Shown here: positions 41,218 to 48,440 of the stretch, piece by piece
How positions within the stretch are numbered: the stretch's first letter is position 1
Layout of the letters: each line of letters starts with the position of its first letter
Notes under the pieces: generated by a model
Databases searched by the model: none
What the model was told of the DNA's origin: nothing
The model's input: only the letters and a program-made list of their open reading frames with translations
Program-made: the position numbers and the translations under genes
Source of the DNA: Rhodobiaceae bacterium
Lineage (GTDB): Bacteria; Pseudomonadota; Alphaproteobacteria; Rhizobiales; Tepidamorphaceae
Length of the DNA stretch: 64,000 nt
Assembly: GCA_020637895.1 (NCBI GenBank)
Contig: JACKJP010000002.1
Span: forward strand, 992,001 to 1,056,000
Direction of reading: 5' to 3'

Positions 41218-43804
41218 TCACGATTCTCCCCGGCACGACGATAACCTTGCGGACCGGACTACCGGCCAGCGCCCGAACAACCCCATCCAGCGCCAGCGCG
41301 GCCTTCTCGATCTCGCCCGTCGCAGCGTCCCTGGCAATAACGAGCTCATCACGCTTCTTGCCGTTGACCTGCACGGGCAGAAGGATCGTGTCCTCCACCA
41401 GCAGGGCCTGATCGTAGTCGGGCCACGCGGTAAATGCCACCAGTTCCTCATTGCCCAGCAGTCGCCAGCATTCCTCCGCAAAATGCGGCATCATCGGCGC
41501 TGCCATCTGGATGATCATCGCCGTTGCCTCGCGTGCTGCCCAGATCAGATCAGGCGCTGGCGCAACCTTGTCCGGAAGCGCCGCGGAAAGCGCATTGGCG
41601 CTCTCATAGATGTGCGCGATGGCGCGATTGAAACGCAGCTTTTCAATGTCCTCGCCGACGTTGCGAAGCGCCTTGTGAACAACGCGTCGGAGTTCGGTTG
41701 CCTCCTGTCCGAACGCGGCGGGCTTTTCATCGCCAGCGCCGAAGCCCGTCACCTGATGGACCAGCCGCCAGAGGCGCTGAACGAAACGCCAGGCGCCGTC
41801 GATGCCCGATTCGGTCCATTCGATATCCCGCTCAGGCGGTGTATCGGAGAGCATGAACCAACGTGCCGTATCGGCCCCGTACTGCGCGATGATCGCCTCG
41901 GGATCCACAACGTTCTTCTTCGACTTCGACATCTTCTCGGCCGGGCCGAGCGTCAGGGCTTCACCGCTGTCCTTGTGAACCCATTCGCCGTCGCGCTGCA
42001 CCGCGTAACCCGGCTCTACCCATTCGCCGCTTTTCTTGCGGAAGGTCTCGTGGATCACCATCCCCTGCGTGAACAGGCTGGCAAACGGTTCATCAATGTT
42101 TGCATGACCGGTCTTTTTCATCGCGCGCATGAAAAAGCGCGAATAGAGAAGATGCAAAATCGCATGCTCGATGCCGCCAATATACTGGTCGACCGGCAGG
42201 AACCGGTCAGCCGCAGCCAGATCGACCGGCGTATCGGCGTGTGGCGAGCAGAAGCGGGCGAAATACCACGACGAATCGATGAACGTGTCGAATGTGTCGG
42301 TCTCGCGGAGCGCCTTCGCGCCGCATGACGGACAGTCGACATGTTTCCAGGTCGGGTGACGGTCGAGAGGATTTCCCGGCTGATCGAAGGTCACGTCATC
42401 GGGCAGGGTGACGGGCAGATCCTGCTTCGGTACGGGTACTGCCCCGCAGGTCTGGCAATGAATGACCGGGATCGGGCAGCCCCAGTAGCGCTGCCGCGAA
42501 ACACCCCAGTCGCGAAGACGGAAATTCACGCGGCGTTCGCCGATGCCCGAGGCTTCCATGCGCCGCGCAATCTCGTCCTTTGCCTCCTCGACGGAAAGAC
42601 TGTCGAGGAAGTCGGAGTTGATCATGCGAACGGCGGTGCCATCCTTTTCCAGATAAGCTTCGTCGCCGACCGAGAATCCGCTCGGATCGACATTTGCCGG
42701 TGCCACGACAGGCGTGACACTCAACCCGTATTTGCGAGCGAAATCGAGATCGCGCTGGTCATGAGCGGGGCACCCGAAAATCGCCCCCTCGCCATAGCCC
42801 ATCAGGACAAAGTTGGCCGCGTATACCGGCAGCCGGACGTCTGGCCGGAAAGGATGGATCGCATAAAGACCGGTCGGCACGCCGTGCTTCTCGGCCCGCT
42901 CGATCGCTTCCTCGCTGGTTCCGAGCGCTGCAACCTCGCGGCGGAACTTCGCAAGCGCCGGATTGGTGTCGGCCAGCTGCCGCGCCAGGGGATGATCGGC
43001 CGCAATGGCGCAGAAACTTGCGCCGAAAATCGTGTCGTGGCGGGTCGTGTAGACGGTCAGCCCGTCTTCGACCGCCCGCCCCTTGTCATCGACGAGATCG
43101 AAGGTGAAGCGCATGCCCTCGGAGCGGCCGATCCAGTTGCGCTGCATCAGGCGAACTTTCTCGGGCCAGTTTTCCAGCGTATCGAGCGCGTCGAGCAGGT
43201 CCTGCGCATAGTCGGTGATGCGCATGAACCATTGCGCAAGCTCGCGCTTTTCGACAGGAGCGCCCGAGCGCCAACCCTTGCCGTCGATCACCTGCTCATT
43301 GGCGAGCACGGTATGATCCACGGGATCCCAGTTGACCATGGAGACGCGGCGGTCGACGAGGCCGGCGGCCATGAAGTCGATGAACATCTCCTGCTCGTGC
43401 CGGTAATAGGAAGGGTCGCATGTCGCAAACTCGCGCGACCAGTCGAGCGACAGTCCCATCGCCTTGAGCTGCCGGCGCATCGTGTCGATGTTGGCATAAG
43501 TCCATTTTGCCGGATGAACACCACGGTCCATTGCAGCATTCTCGGCCGGCATGCCGAAAGCGTCCCAACCCATGGGATGGAGAACGGCAAACCCCTTGGC
43601 GCGCTTGTAGCGGGCCAGCACATCGCCCATCGTGTAGTTGCGGACATGGCCCATGTGAATGTTGCCGGAGGGATAGGGAAACATCTCCAGCACGTAGTAG
43701 GGCGGGCGCGAATTGTCGTCGGGCGTCGCGAAGGCATCGCGTTCATTCCAGGCGGCCTGCCAGCGTGTTTCCACCGGTCCGGCATTGTATCGTTCGATCG
43801 ACAT
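41204..43804 (-). CDS. leuS: Leucyl-tRNA synthetase
   Basis: LeuRS charges tRNA-Leu. The 866-residue protein has the HIGH-type motif PYPSGNIHMGHVRNY (about residues 42-56), a CP1 editing domain with TTRHDTIFGA-like substrate motif, the zinc-like CQTCGAVPVPKQDLPV and CPSCGA segments, and AEKMSKSKKNVV (KMSKS) in the catalytic core. It is intact and of normal length. It opens a minus-strand run with lptE and holA and is divergent from yggS. Confidence 0.98.
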   Translation of the reverse strand: MSIERYNAGPVETRWQAAWNERDAFATPDDNSRPPYYVLEMFPYPSGNIHMGHVRNYTMGDVLARYKRAKGFAVLHPMGWDAFGMPAENAAMDRGVHPAKWTYANIDTMRRQLKAMGLSLDWSREFATCDPSYYRHEQEMFIDFMAAGLVDRRVSMVNWDPVDHTVLANEQVIDGKGWRSGAPVEKRELAQWFMRITDYAQDLLDALDTLENWPEKVRLMQRNWIGRSEGMRFTFDLVDDKGRAVEDGLTVYTTRHDTIFGASFCAIAADHPLARQLADTNPALAKFRREVAALGTSEEAIERAEKHGVPTGLYAIHPFRPDVRLPVYAANFVLMGYGEGAIFGCPAHDQRDLDFARKYGLSVTPVVAPANVDPSGFSVGDEAYLEKDGTAVRMINSDFLDSLSVEEAKDEIARRMEASGIGERRVNFRLRDWGVSRQRYWGCPIPVIHCQTCGAVPVPKQDLPVTLPDDVTFDQPGNPLDRHPTWKHVDCPSCGAKALRETDTFDTFIDSSWYFARFCSPHADTPVDLAAADRFLPVDQYIGGIEHAILHLLYSRFFMRAMKKTGHANIDEPFASLFTQGMVIHETFRKKSGEWVEPGYAVQRDGEWVHKDSGEALTLGPAEKMSKSKKNVVDPEAIIAQYGADTARWFMLSDTPPERDIEWTESGIDGAWRFVQRLWRLVHQVTGFGAGDEKPAAFGQEATELRRVVHKALRNVGEDIEKLRFNRAIAHIYESANALSAALPDKVAPAPDLIWAAREATAMIIQMAAPMMPHFAEECWRLLGNEELVAFTAWPDYDQALLVEDTILLPVQVNGKKRDELVIARDAATGEIEKAALALDGVVRALAGSPVRKVIVVPGRIVNVVA

Positions 43805-43931
43805 GGGCTATGCGACATTCCTGAAAAGCGGCCGGCAACACCGATGTCGCCGCGCCGGCTCATCCGCCCTTCCAATGAAGGGGCAAGCTGAAACCCGGGA
43901 TCAATAGAATCCCAAACGGATCGCTGCAAGC

Positions 43932-44606
43932 ATGATGGCTGAAAACACGCCGATTCACGAAGGCCTTGCCGAGGTTCGACGCCGCATCGACCAAGCGGCG
44001 CGCGACGCTGGCCGCAAACGCGACGATATTCATCTCGTTGCCGTGACGAAGACCTTCGGGGCAGATGTCATCGAACCGGTCATTGTCTCAGGCCAGAAAA
44101 TGTTCGGCGAGAACCGGGTGCAGGAAGCCGAATCGAAATGGCCGGGGCTCAAGGCCAGCCATCCCGCCCTTGAGCTTCACCTGATCGGACCGCTGCAATC
44201 CAACAAGGCCGCCGACGCCGTAGCCCTGTTCGATGCCATCCACACCATCGATCGTGACAAGATTGCCGCCGCCGTCAGTCGAGAGATGCTGAAACAGGCC
44301 CGTTCGCCGTCGCTGTTTGTCCAGGTCAATACGGGGCTGGAGCCCCAGAAGGCAGGCATTGCGCCGCAGGACGTCGGCGCGTTCCTTGCCCGTTGCCGGG
44401 ACGAGCATGGCCTGACGGTCACAGGCCTGATGTGCATTCCGCCCGTCGATCAGCCGCCGTCGCCCCATTTCGCGCTGCTGGCCAGGCTTGCGCGCGAGAA
44501 TGGCCTTTCAAACCTCAGCATGGGCATGAGCGGCGATTTTGAGGAAGCCATCCAGCTCGGCGCCACCCATGTGCGCGTCGGCAGCGCCATATTCGGGGGT
44601 CGATAG
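43932..44606 (+). CDS. YggS-family pyridoxal phosphate homeostasis protein
   Basis: The 224-residue protein is the PLP-binding YggS/PROSC type: AVTKTFGADVIEPVI with the PLP lysine (about residue 40), FGENRVQEAESKW, LIGPLQSNKAADAV, and LSMGMSGDFEEAIQLGATHVRVGSAIFG at the C-terminus. It buffers free PLP in the cytoplasm. The start is ATG at 43932 or the next codon. A convergent gap with a repeat pair separates it from the L,D-transpeptidase-like gene. Confidence 0.93.
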   Translation: MMAENTPIHEGLAEVRRRIDQAARDAGRKRDDIHLVAVTKTFGADVIEPVIVSGQKMFGENRVQEAESKWPGLKASHPALELHLIGPLQSNKAADAVALFDAIHTIDRDKIAAAVSREMLKQARSPSLFVQVNTGLEPQKAGIAPQDVGAFLARCRDEHGLTVTGLMCIPPVDQPPSPHFALLARLARENGLSNLSMGMSGDFEEAIQLGATHVRVGSAIFGGR

Positions 44607-44646
44607 GGCGGCGCGGACCAACTCATCATTTCCGCGAAGATCCGGC

Positions 44647-44680
44647 GGAATGGATCGTCGGATCAAGTCCGACGATGACC
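44647..44680 (+). repeat. Dispersed palindromic repeat, copy C1
   Basis: ATCGTCGGA (44654-44662), TCAAG loop, TCCGACGAT (44668-44676), flanked by GGAATGG and GACC. It is nearly identical to copy A1 and lies in the convergent gap after yggS (44607-44741). Confidence 0.8.
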
Positions 44681-44717
44681 GGCGTTGATGGGGTCCTCCG
44701 CCCCGCCTCCGCGCTCC

Positions 44718-44731
44718 CCGTCATTACCCGG
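44718..44731 (-). repeat. Degenerate half copy of the repeat, C2
   Basis: CGTCATTACCCGG matches the outer arm of copy A2 with one change but the other arm is missing. It is in inverse orientation to copy C1, repeating the paired layout of loci A and B in a decayed form. Confidence 0.5.
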
Positions 44732-44741
44732 CCCCTTCGAT

Positions 44742-45269
44742 CTAACCGTATATTATCATGACCGTTTCCGCCGAGAGACGCGGCAGCAGACGGGCCATCG
44801 GCTGCGGTTCGATGGCAACACAGCCCTCCGTCGGCGCGAAACCCTCCCGGCAGATATGCATGAAGATCGCGCTGCCCTTGCCCGGGATGACCGGATCGTC
44901 GTTCCAGCCCAGCTCGACAACGCAATCATAGAGCCTGTCATCGCGCCACATATGTTCCGCGCTTGCCGGAAACGGGTGGCTGACGAGGCGATTGTACAGC
45001 GGATGATGCGGCGAATCGCACCATCCGTCGCTTTTTCCGATCGCCCGTGCCGGCAGACCCGTCACCGGCGGTGAGATCCGGTCCGCACGGAAATGAAGTG
45101 CCCGGAGCGGGAGCGTAGCGATGGGCGTCGCGCCGTCACCCTCGCGTTTGGCGTGGGTCGTGCCGCTGCGACCGAGCGCGCAGGGCACGCTCAGATTTCC
45201 GGCGATGAGGATTCCCCGGTGCGATGCCCCGGGCAAACGGCGGACATGTAATTCCAGTAAGCCGCGCAT
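44742..45269 (-). CDS. L,D-transpeptidase (YkuD) family protein
   Basis: The 175-residue protein has the YkuD catalytic signature: His138 in IFMHICREGFAPTEGC and the nucleophile Cys150, with GKGSAIFMH before. Enzymes of this fold cross-link peptidoglycan 3-3 or attach proteins to it. No N-terminal signal peptide or membrane helix is visible, so export, if any, is unexplained. It belongs to the short subgroup without LysM. An alternative role in the cytoplasm is possible. Confidence 0.8.
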   Translation of the reverse strand: MRGLLELHVRRLPGASHRGILIAGNLSVPCALGRSGTTHAKREGDGATPIATLPLRALHFRADRISPPVTGLPARAIGKSDGWCDSPHHPLYNRLVSHPFPASAEHMWRDDRLYDCVVELGWNDDPVIPGKGSAIFMHICREGFAPTEGCVAIEPQPMARLLPRLSAETVMIIYG

Positions 45270-45386
45270 TCGTCGATCCGAAAGGTTGTCCCCTAAATTA
45301 CGGCGCTCGTCTCAAGACAGTTGCCGCAACGGTGCTGGTGTTTTAGGACATTAGGTTCGGTTCTGTGGTTGGGAAAGACATTAAGC

Positions 45387-46073
45387 TTGAGCACGGCGCG
45401 ACATATCCTGATCGTCGACGACGATGCGGTTCTTCGCGAATCGCTGCTCGAGCAGTTTTCGCTCCATGAGGAATTCGCGATGAGCGAGGCCGCCAGTGCG
45501 CAGGCCGCCATCAACAAGGTGCGCGAAGATCATTTCGACATGATCATCCTCGATGTCGGCCTGCCCGATATGGATGGACGCGAGGCCTGCAAGCTCCTGC
45601 GCAAGGGCGGCTTCAAGAATCCGATCCTGATGCTGACGGGACATGACTCCGACTCAGATACGATTCTCGGCCTGGAATCGGGGGCGAACGATTACATCAC
45701 GAAGCCATTCCGCTTCATGGTCCTTCTTGCCCGGGTGCGCGCGCAATTGCGTCAGCACGAACAGAGCGAGGATGCGATCTTCAATATCGGTCCCTACACC
45801 TTCAAGCCGGCGCAGAAGCTCCTTTTGCGCGATAATGGCTCCAAGCTGCGGTTGACCGAGAAGGAAGCGTCGATCCTGCGGTATCTGTACAGGGCCGAGG
45901 AGGCCGTCGTCTCGCGCGAGGACCTGCTGCAGGATGTCTGGGGATACAATGCCGGCGTGACCACGCATACGCTGGAAACGCATATCTATCGGCTTCGCCA
46001 GAAGATCGAGGCCGATCCGTCGAGCCCCGAACTGCTGATGACCGAAGGCGGCGGTTACAAGCTGCTGCCGTGA
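45387..46073 (+). CDS. cenR: OmpR-family response regulator CenR (OtpR)
   Basis: CenR is an envelope-stress/growth response regulator of alphaproteobacteria. The 228-residue protein has a receiver domain (HILIVDDDAVLRESL; phosphoacceptor Asp56 in ILDVGLPDMDG; LTGHDSDSDTILG) and an OmpR-type winged helix ending LETHIYRLRQKIE...MTEGGGYKLLP. No in-frame ATG lies near the start; TTG at 45387, eight bases after GGGAAAG, gives the expected N-terminus. It is followed by a cyclic-nucleotide-binding gene, matching the Brucella otpR arrangement. No histidine kinase gene is adjacent. Confidence 0.82.
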   Translation: MSTARHILIVDDDAVLRESLLEQFSLHEEFAMSEAASAQAAINKVREDHFDMIILDVGLPDMDGREACKLLRKGGFKNPILMLTGHDSDSDTILGLESGANDYITKPFRFMVLLARVRAQLRQHEQSEDAIFNIGPYTFKPAQKLLLRDNGSKLRLTEKEASILRYLYRAEEAVVSREDLLQDVWGYNAGVTTHTLETHIYRLRQKIEADPSSPELLMTEGGGYKLLP

Positions 46074-46090
46074 GGGGGGACGGCCGGGCC

Positions 46091-46543
46091 ATGAGCCTCG
46101 AGGATGATGCAGAGCGCCTGAAGAACCAGCCAATCTTCTCCAGTTTCGGCGCCGAACAGCTCCGGCTGGTCGCCTTCAGTGCCGAGACCGTCCAGGTTCC
46201 GGCGAAGACCATACTGTTTCGCGAGGGTGAACCGGCCGATGGCGGCTGCCTGCTTGTTTCCGGACAAATCCTGCTGCGTTCGTCCGAAACGGGCCAGGAG
46301 ACGCTGATCGACGAGCCCGGCACGCTGCTCGGCGAGCTGGCGCTCCTGACCGAGATCACGCGTCCGGCGACGGCGGCGACCGTCACCGATTGCACGCTGA
46401 TGATGCTGTCTCGGCGCCTGCTCAGGCGGGTGCTGGAAGAATATCCGGCAATGGCAGAAGTCATGCGCATGGCGCTGGCGGAAAGGCTGCATGCGCTCTC
46501 CGCAGATCTGTCGAAATTGCATCCGGAATTCTCAAGAAACTAG
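46091..46543 (+). CDS. Cyclic nucleotide-binding domain protein
   Basis: The 150-residue protein is essentially one cNMP-binding beta-barrel: LKNQPIFSSFGAEQLRLVAFSAETVQVPAKTILFREGEPADGGCLLVSG, the glycine/Glu motif LLGELALLTEITRPATAATVTD, and a C-terminal helix. There is no HTH, so it is not a Crp-type activator; it may regulate by protein contact. ATG 46091 is preceded by a G-rich ribosome site; a GTG at 46070 overlapping the cenR stop is the alternative. It is coupled to cenR. Confidence 0.82.
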   Translation: MSLEDDAERLKNQPIFSSFGAEQLRLVAFSAETVQVPAKTILFREGEPADGGCLLVSGQILLRSSETGQETLIDEPGTLLGELALLTEITRPATAATVTDCTLMMLSRRLLRRVLEEYPAMAEVMRMALAERLHALSADLSKLHPEFSRN

Positions 46544-46552
46544 CGCTTCGAT

Positions 46553-47359
46553 TCAGATATCGAATTCCGCGATCACCGGTACATGATCGGACGGTCGGTC
46601 CCAGCCGCGCGCTTCCGACAGGATAGAAAATCGGTTGCAGCGCGTCGCCAGATCGGCGCTCGTCCAGATGTGGTCAAGCCGCCGCCCCCGGTTGGAAGCT
46701 TCCCAGTCCTTGGCCCGGTAGCTCCACCACGTGTAGAGACTATCGGGTCTGAGAGCATCTTCACGGGCAAGGTCAATGAAATTGCCGGCGGCCTGTACTG
46801 CAAGCAGGCCTTCGGTTTCGACCGGCGTGTGACTGACAACGTTCAGCAGCTGCTTGTGAGACCACACGTCATCCGCATGCGGGGCGATGTTCAGGTCGCC
46901 CAGCACGATCGCGTGATCGGCGCCCGCAATGTGCTGGCCGTCAACGGCCCATCCACGCATCTCGTCCAGATAGGCGAGCTTGTGAGCGAACTTGGCATTC
47001 AGATCCGGGTTGGGTTCATCGCCGCCCGCGGGGACATAGAAATTGTGCACCCGCAGCCGCTTGCCGCCGATATTGAAATCGCTGGCCAGATGACGCGCAT
47101 CGCCGACCTCGCAGAAGTCATGCCGCGTGTGCGTCTCTCCGGAAATTCGGGCCATTGTCGCGACGCCATGATAGCCCTTCTGGCCGTGTATCCCGACATA
47201 GTCGAAACCGAGGGCCCTGATGCGCTTCAGCGGGAAGGCGTCCTCAATGCATTTTATTTCCTGAAGGCATAGAATATCGGGTTGATATCGCTGAACAAAA
47301 TCGGCGACGATATCGATTCGCAGGCGAACCGAGTTGATATTCCAGGTTGCGATCCGCAT
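46553..47359 (-). CDS. xthA: Exodeoxyribonuclease III
   Basis: Exonuclease III is the main AP endonuclease of base-excision repair. The 268-residue protein has IATWNINSVRLR, LCLQEIKC (metal-binding Glu), RVHNFYVPAGG, LGDLNIAPHADDV, and the catalytic SDHVPVIAEFD at the C-terminus. The start at ATG 47359 matches the family. It is convergent with the cNMP gene (9-bp gap) and lies downstream of the small-RNA terminator. Confidence 0.95.
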   Translation of the reverse strand: MRIATWNINSVRLRIDIVADFVQRYQPDILCLQEIKCIEDAFPLKRIRALGFDYVGIHGQKGYHGVATMARISGETHTRHDFCEVGDARHLASDFNIGGKRLRVHNFYVPAGGDEPNPDLNAKFAHKLAYLDEMRGWAVDGQHIAGADHAIVLGDLNIAPHADDVWSHKQLLNVVSHTPVETEGLLAVQAAGNFIDLAREDALRPDSLYTWWSYRAKDWEASNRGRRLDHIWTSADLATRCNRFSILSEARGWDRPSDHVPVIAEFDI

Positions 47360-47454
47360 CGTTCTACCCGTCTCCCGCAGCGCCGTCCTCTGGCCCATTG
47401 CTACAGGTTTCGGTCAGGCTTGGCCACCGGGGCTTCGACGGGCCTGATCGCATG

Positions 47455-47493
47455 AAAAAGCGCCCGGCCTTGCGGGGGAAAGGCCGAGCGCTT
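47455..47493 (-). terminator. Terminator of the small RNA (or lolA)
   Basis: AAGCGCCCGGCCTT (47458-47471) pairs with AAGGCCGAGCGCTT (47480-47493) over 13 base pairs with one mismatch. On the minus strand it ends in five T (plus-strand A at 47455-47459). Confidence 0.85.
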
Positions 47494-47594
47494 CCATGTC
47501 AGATGACATGCTCACCGGGACCGGGTAAATCCCGGATCGAAGGTTCTGCCCGCGGCCAATTCGGGGGCACGGCCGGCGGGCATGAACCCCTCGT
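47455..47594 (-). ncRNA. Candidate small RNA between lolA and xthA
   Basis: A 300-bp gap without a reading frame (47360-47659) contains a promoter-like pair and a strong terminator on the minus strand, delimiting about 140 nt. The transcript would fold strongly: TGCCCGCCGGCC pairs with GGCCGCGGGCA around a 13-nt loop, CCGGG-ATTTA-CCCGG and CATGTC-ATCT-GACATG form further hairpins, then the terminator. Size, G-rich start and stand-alone layout resemble rhizobial trans-acting sRNAs of the alpha-r type. I could not decide by eye between that group and a 6S-like RNA. Confidence 0.6.
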
Positions 47595-47601
47595 AGCAGC
47601 A

Positions 47602-47631
47602 GATATGGTAAGTGGCCGATCGCCCTTCAAG
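47602..47631 (-). promoter_or_regulatory. Promoter of the small RNA
   Basis: On the minus strand CTTGAA (47631-47626), an 18-bp spacer and CATATC (47607-47602) form a good sigma-70 (or RpoH-like) promoter just after the lolA stop. Transcription would begin near 47594. Confidence 0.55.
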
Positions 47632-47659
47632 AGCGATCGTGCGCGCTTGGGCGATGCCC

Positions 47660-48364
47660 CTAGCGCGTCCGGCCCTCGGGGAAGATGTTCTCGTTTATGT
47701 AGAATAGCTTGGCGGAGACTTGCTCACCCTCGACGATGTCGTAGAGCGCGACGGAAGTGACAAGGCCCTGCGCGTCGCGGACCGACCATTCCAGCAAGTC
47801 GTAGGTACCGGCGGCGAATACCAGCGTCAGCTGTCCGGGAACCTTGCTGTCCTTGTCCTCCATAATGATGGAAACCGTTTCCGGCCCGATACTCACGGCA
47901 AGGACATTGGCTTCGTCGCGCAGGTTGATGTTCTCCTTGAGCAACATTCCCAGCGGCGTCAGGCGGAGCGGGTACTGGTCGGTCGTCTTGGCTTTTCTGT
48001 TTTCCACGGCCACGCGCCGGCCATCGGCAATGATCAGCATTGGATGCGGCAGGTCGTATTCAAAGCGCATCTTGCCCGGTCGCTGGATATAGACCCGCCC
48101 TTCGGATCGGCCCCCATCCGGCCCGGTCTGGACAAAAGTTCCGTGCATGCTGCCGATCGAATTCAGTTTGGCCTGGATCGCGGTGATCGCCGCCTCGCGA
48201 TCCTGCGGCGTGGCTTCGACTCGTTCCGGCGCAGACGGCATCGGCGCCGTCGCCGGCAGGAACTGCGGCTGCAGCGTCGTGGGTGTTGCGGTCTGGGCAA
48301 GAGCCGGTACTGCCGCCATTCCGGCAAGGCCAATCAATGCGAATGCTATGCGACGTGCGGTCAT
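47660..48364 (-). CDS. lolA: Outer-membrane lipoprotein carrier protein LolA
   Basis: LolA ferries lipoproteins across the periplasm. The 234-residue protein begins with a signal peptide (MTARRIAFALIGLAGMAAVPALA), then an alanine/proline-rich linker, and the LolA fold: IGSMHGTFVQTGPDGGRSEGRVYIQRPGKMRFEYDLPHPMLIIADGRRVAV is the diagnostic core. ATG 48364 starts the signal peptide; a longer frame to 48529 is not convincing. It follows ftsK by 76 bp. Confidence 0.9.
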   Translation of the reverse strand: MTARRIAFALIGLAGMAAVPALAQTATPTTLQPQFLPATAPMPSAPERVEATPQDREAAITAIQAKLNSIGSMHGTFVQTGPDGGRSEGRVYIQRPGKMRFEYDLPHPMLIIADGRRVAVENRKAKTTDQYPLRLTPLGMLLKENINLRDEANVLAVSIGPETVSIIMEDKDSKVPGQLTLVFAAGTYDLLEWSVRDAQGLVTSVALYDIVEGEQVSAKLFYINENIFPEGRTR

Positions 48365-48440
48365 TCTGCGTCCGTTTCCTGTCTTCCTGCGCCGCATCGA
48401 AACGCGGCCGTGTGGCAAAATCACGACGTCTGGCCGGCGG

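Noticed and set aside
41141..43891. Long plus-strand frames (395 and 516 codons) opposite leuS
   Set aside because: They are antisense shadows of leuS with no recognisable motif or ribosome site.
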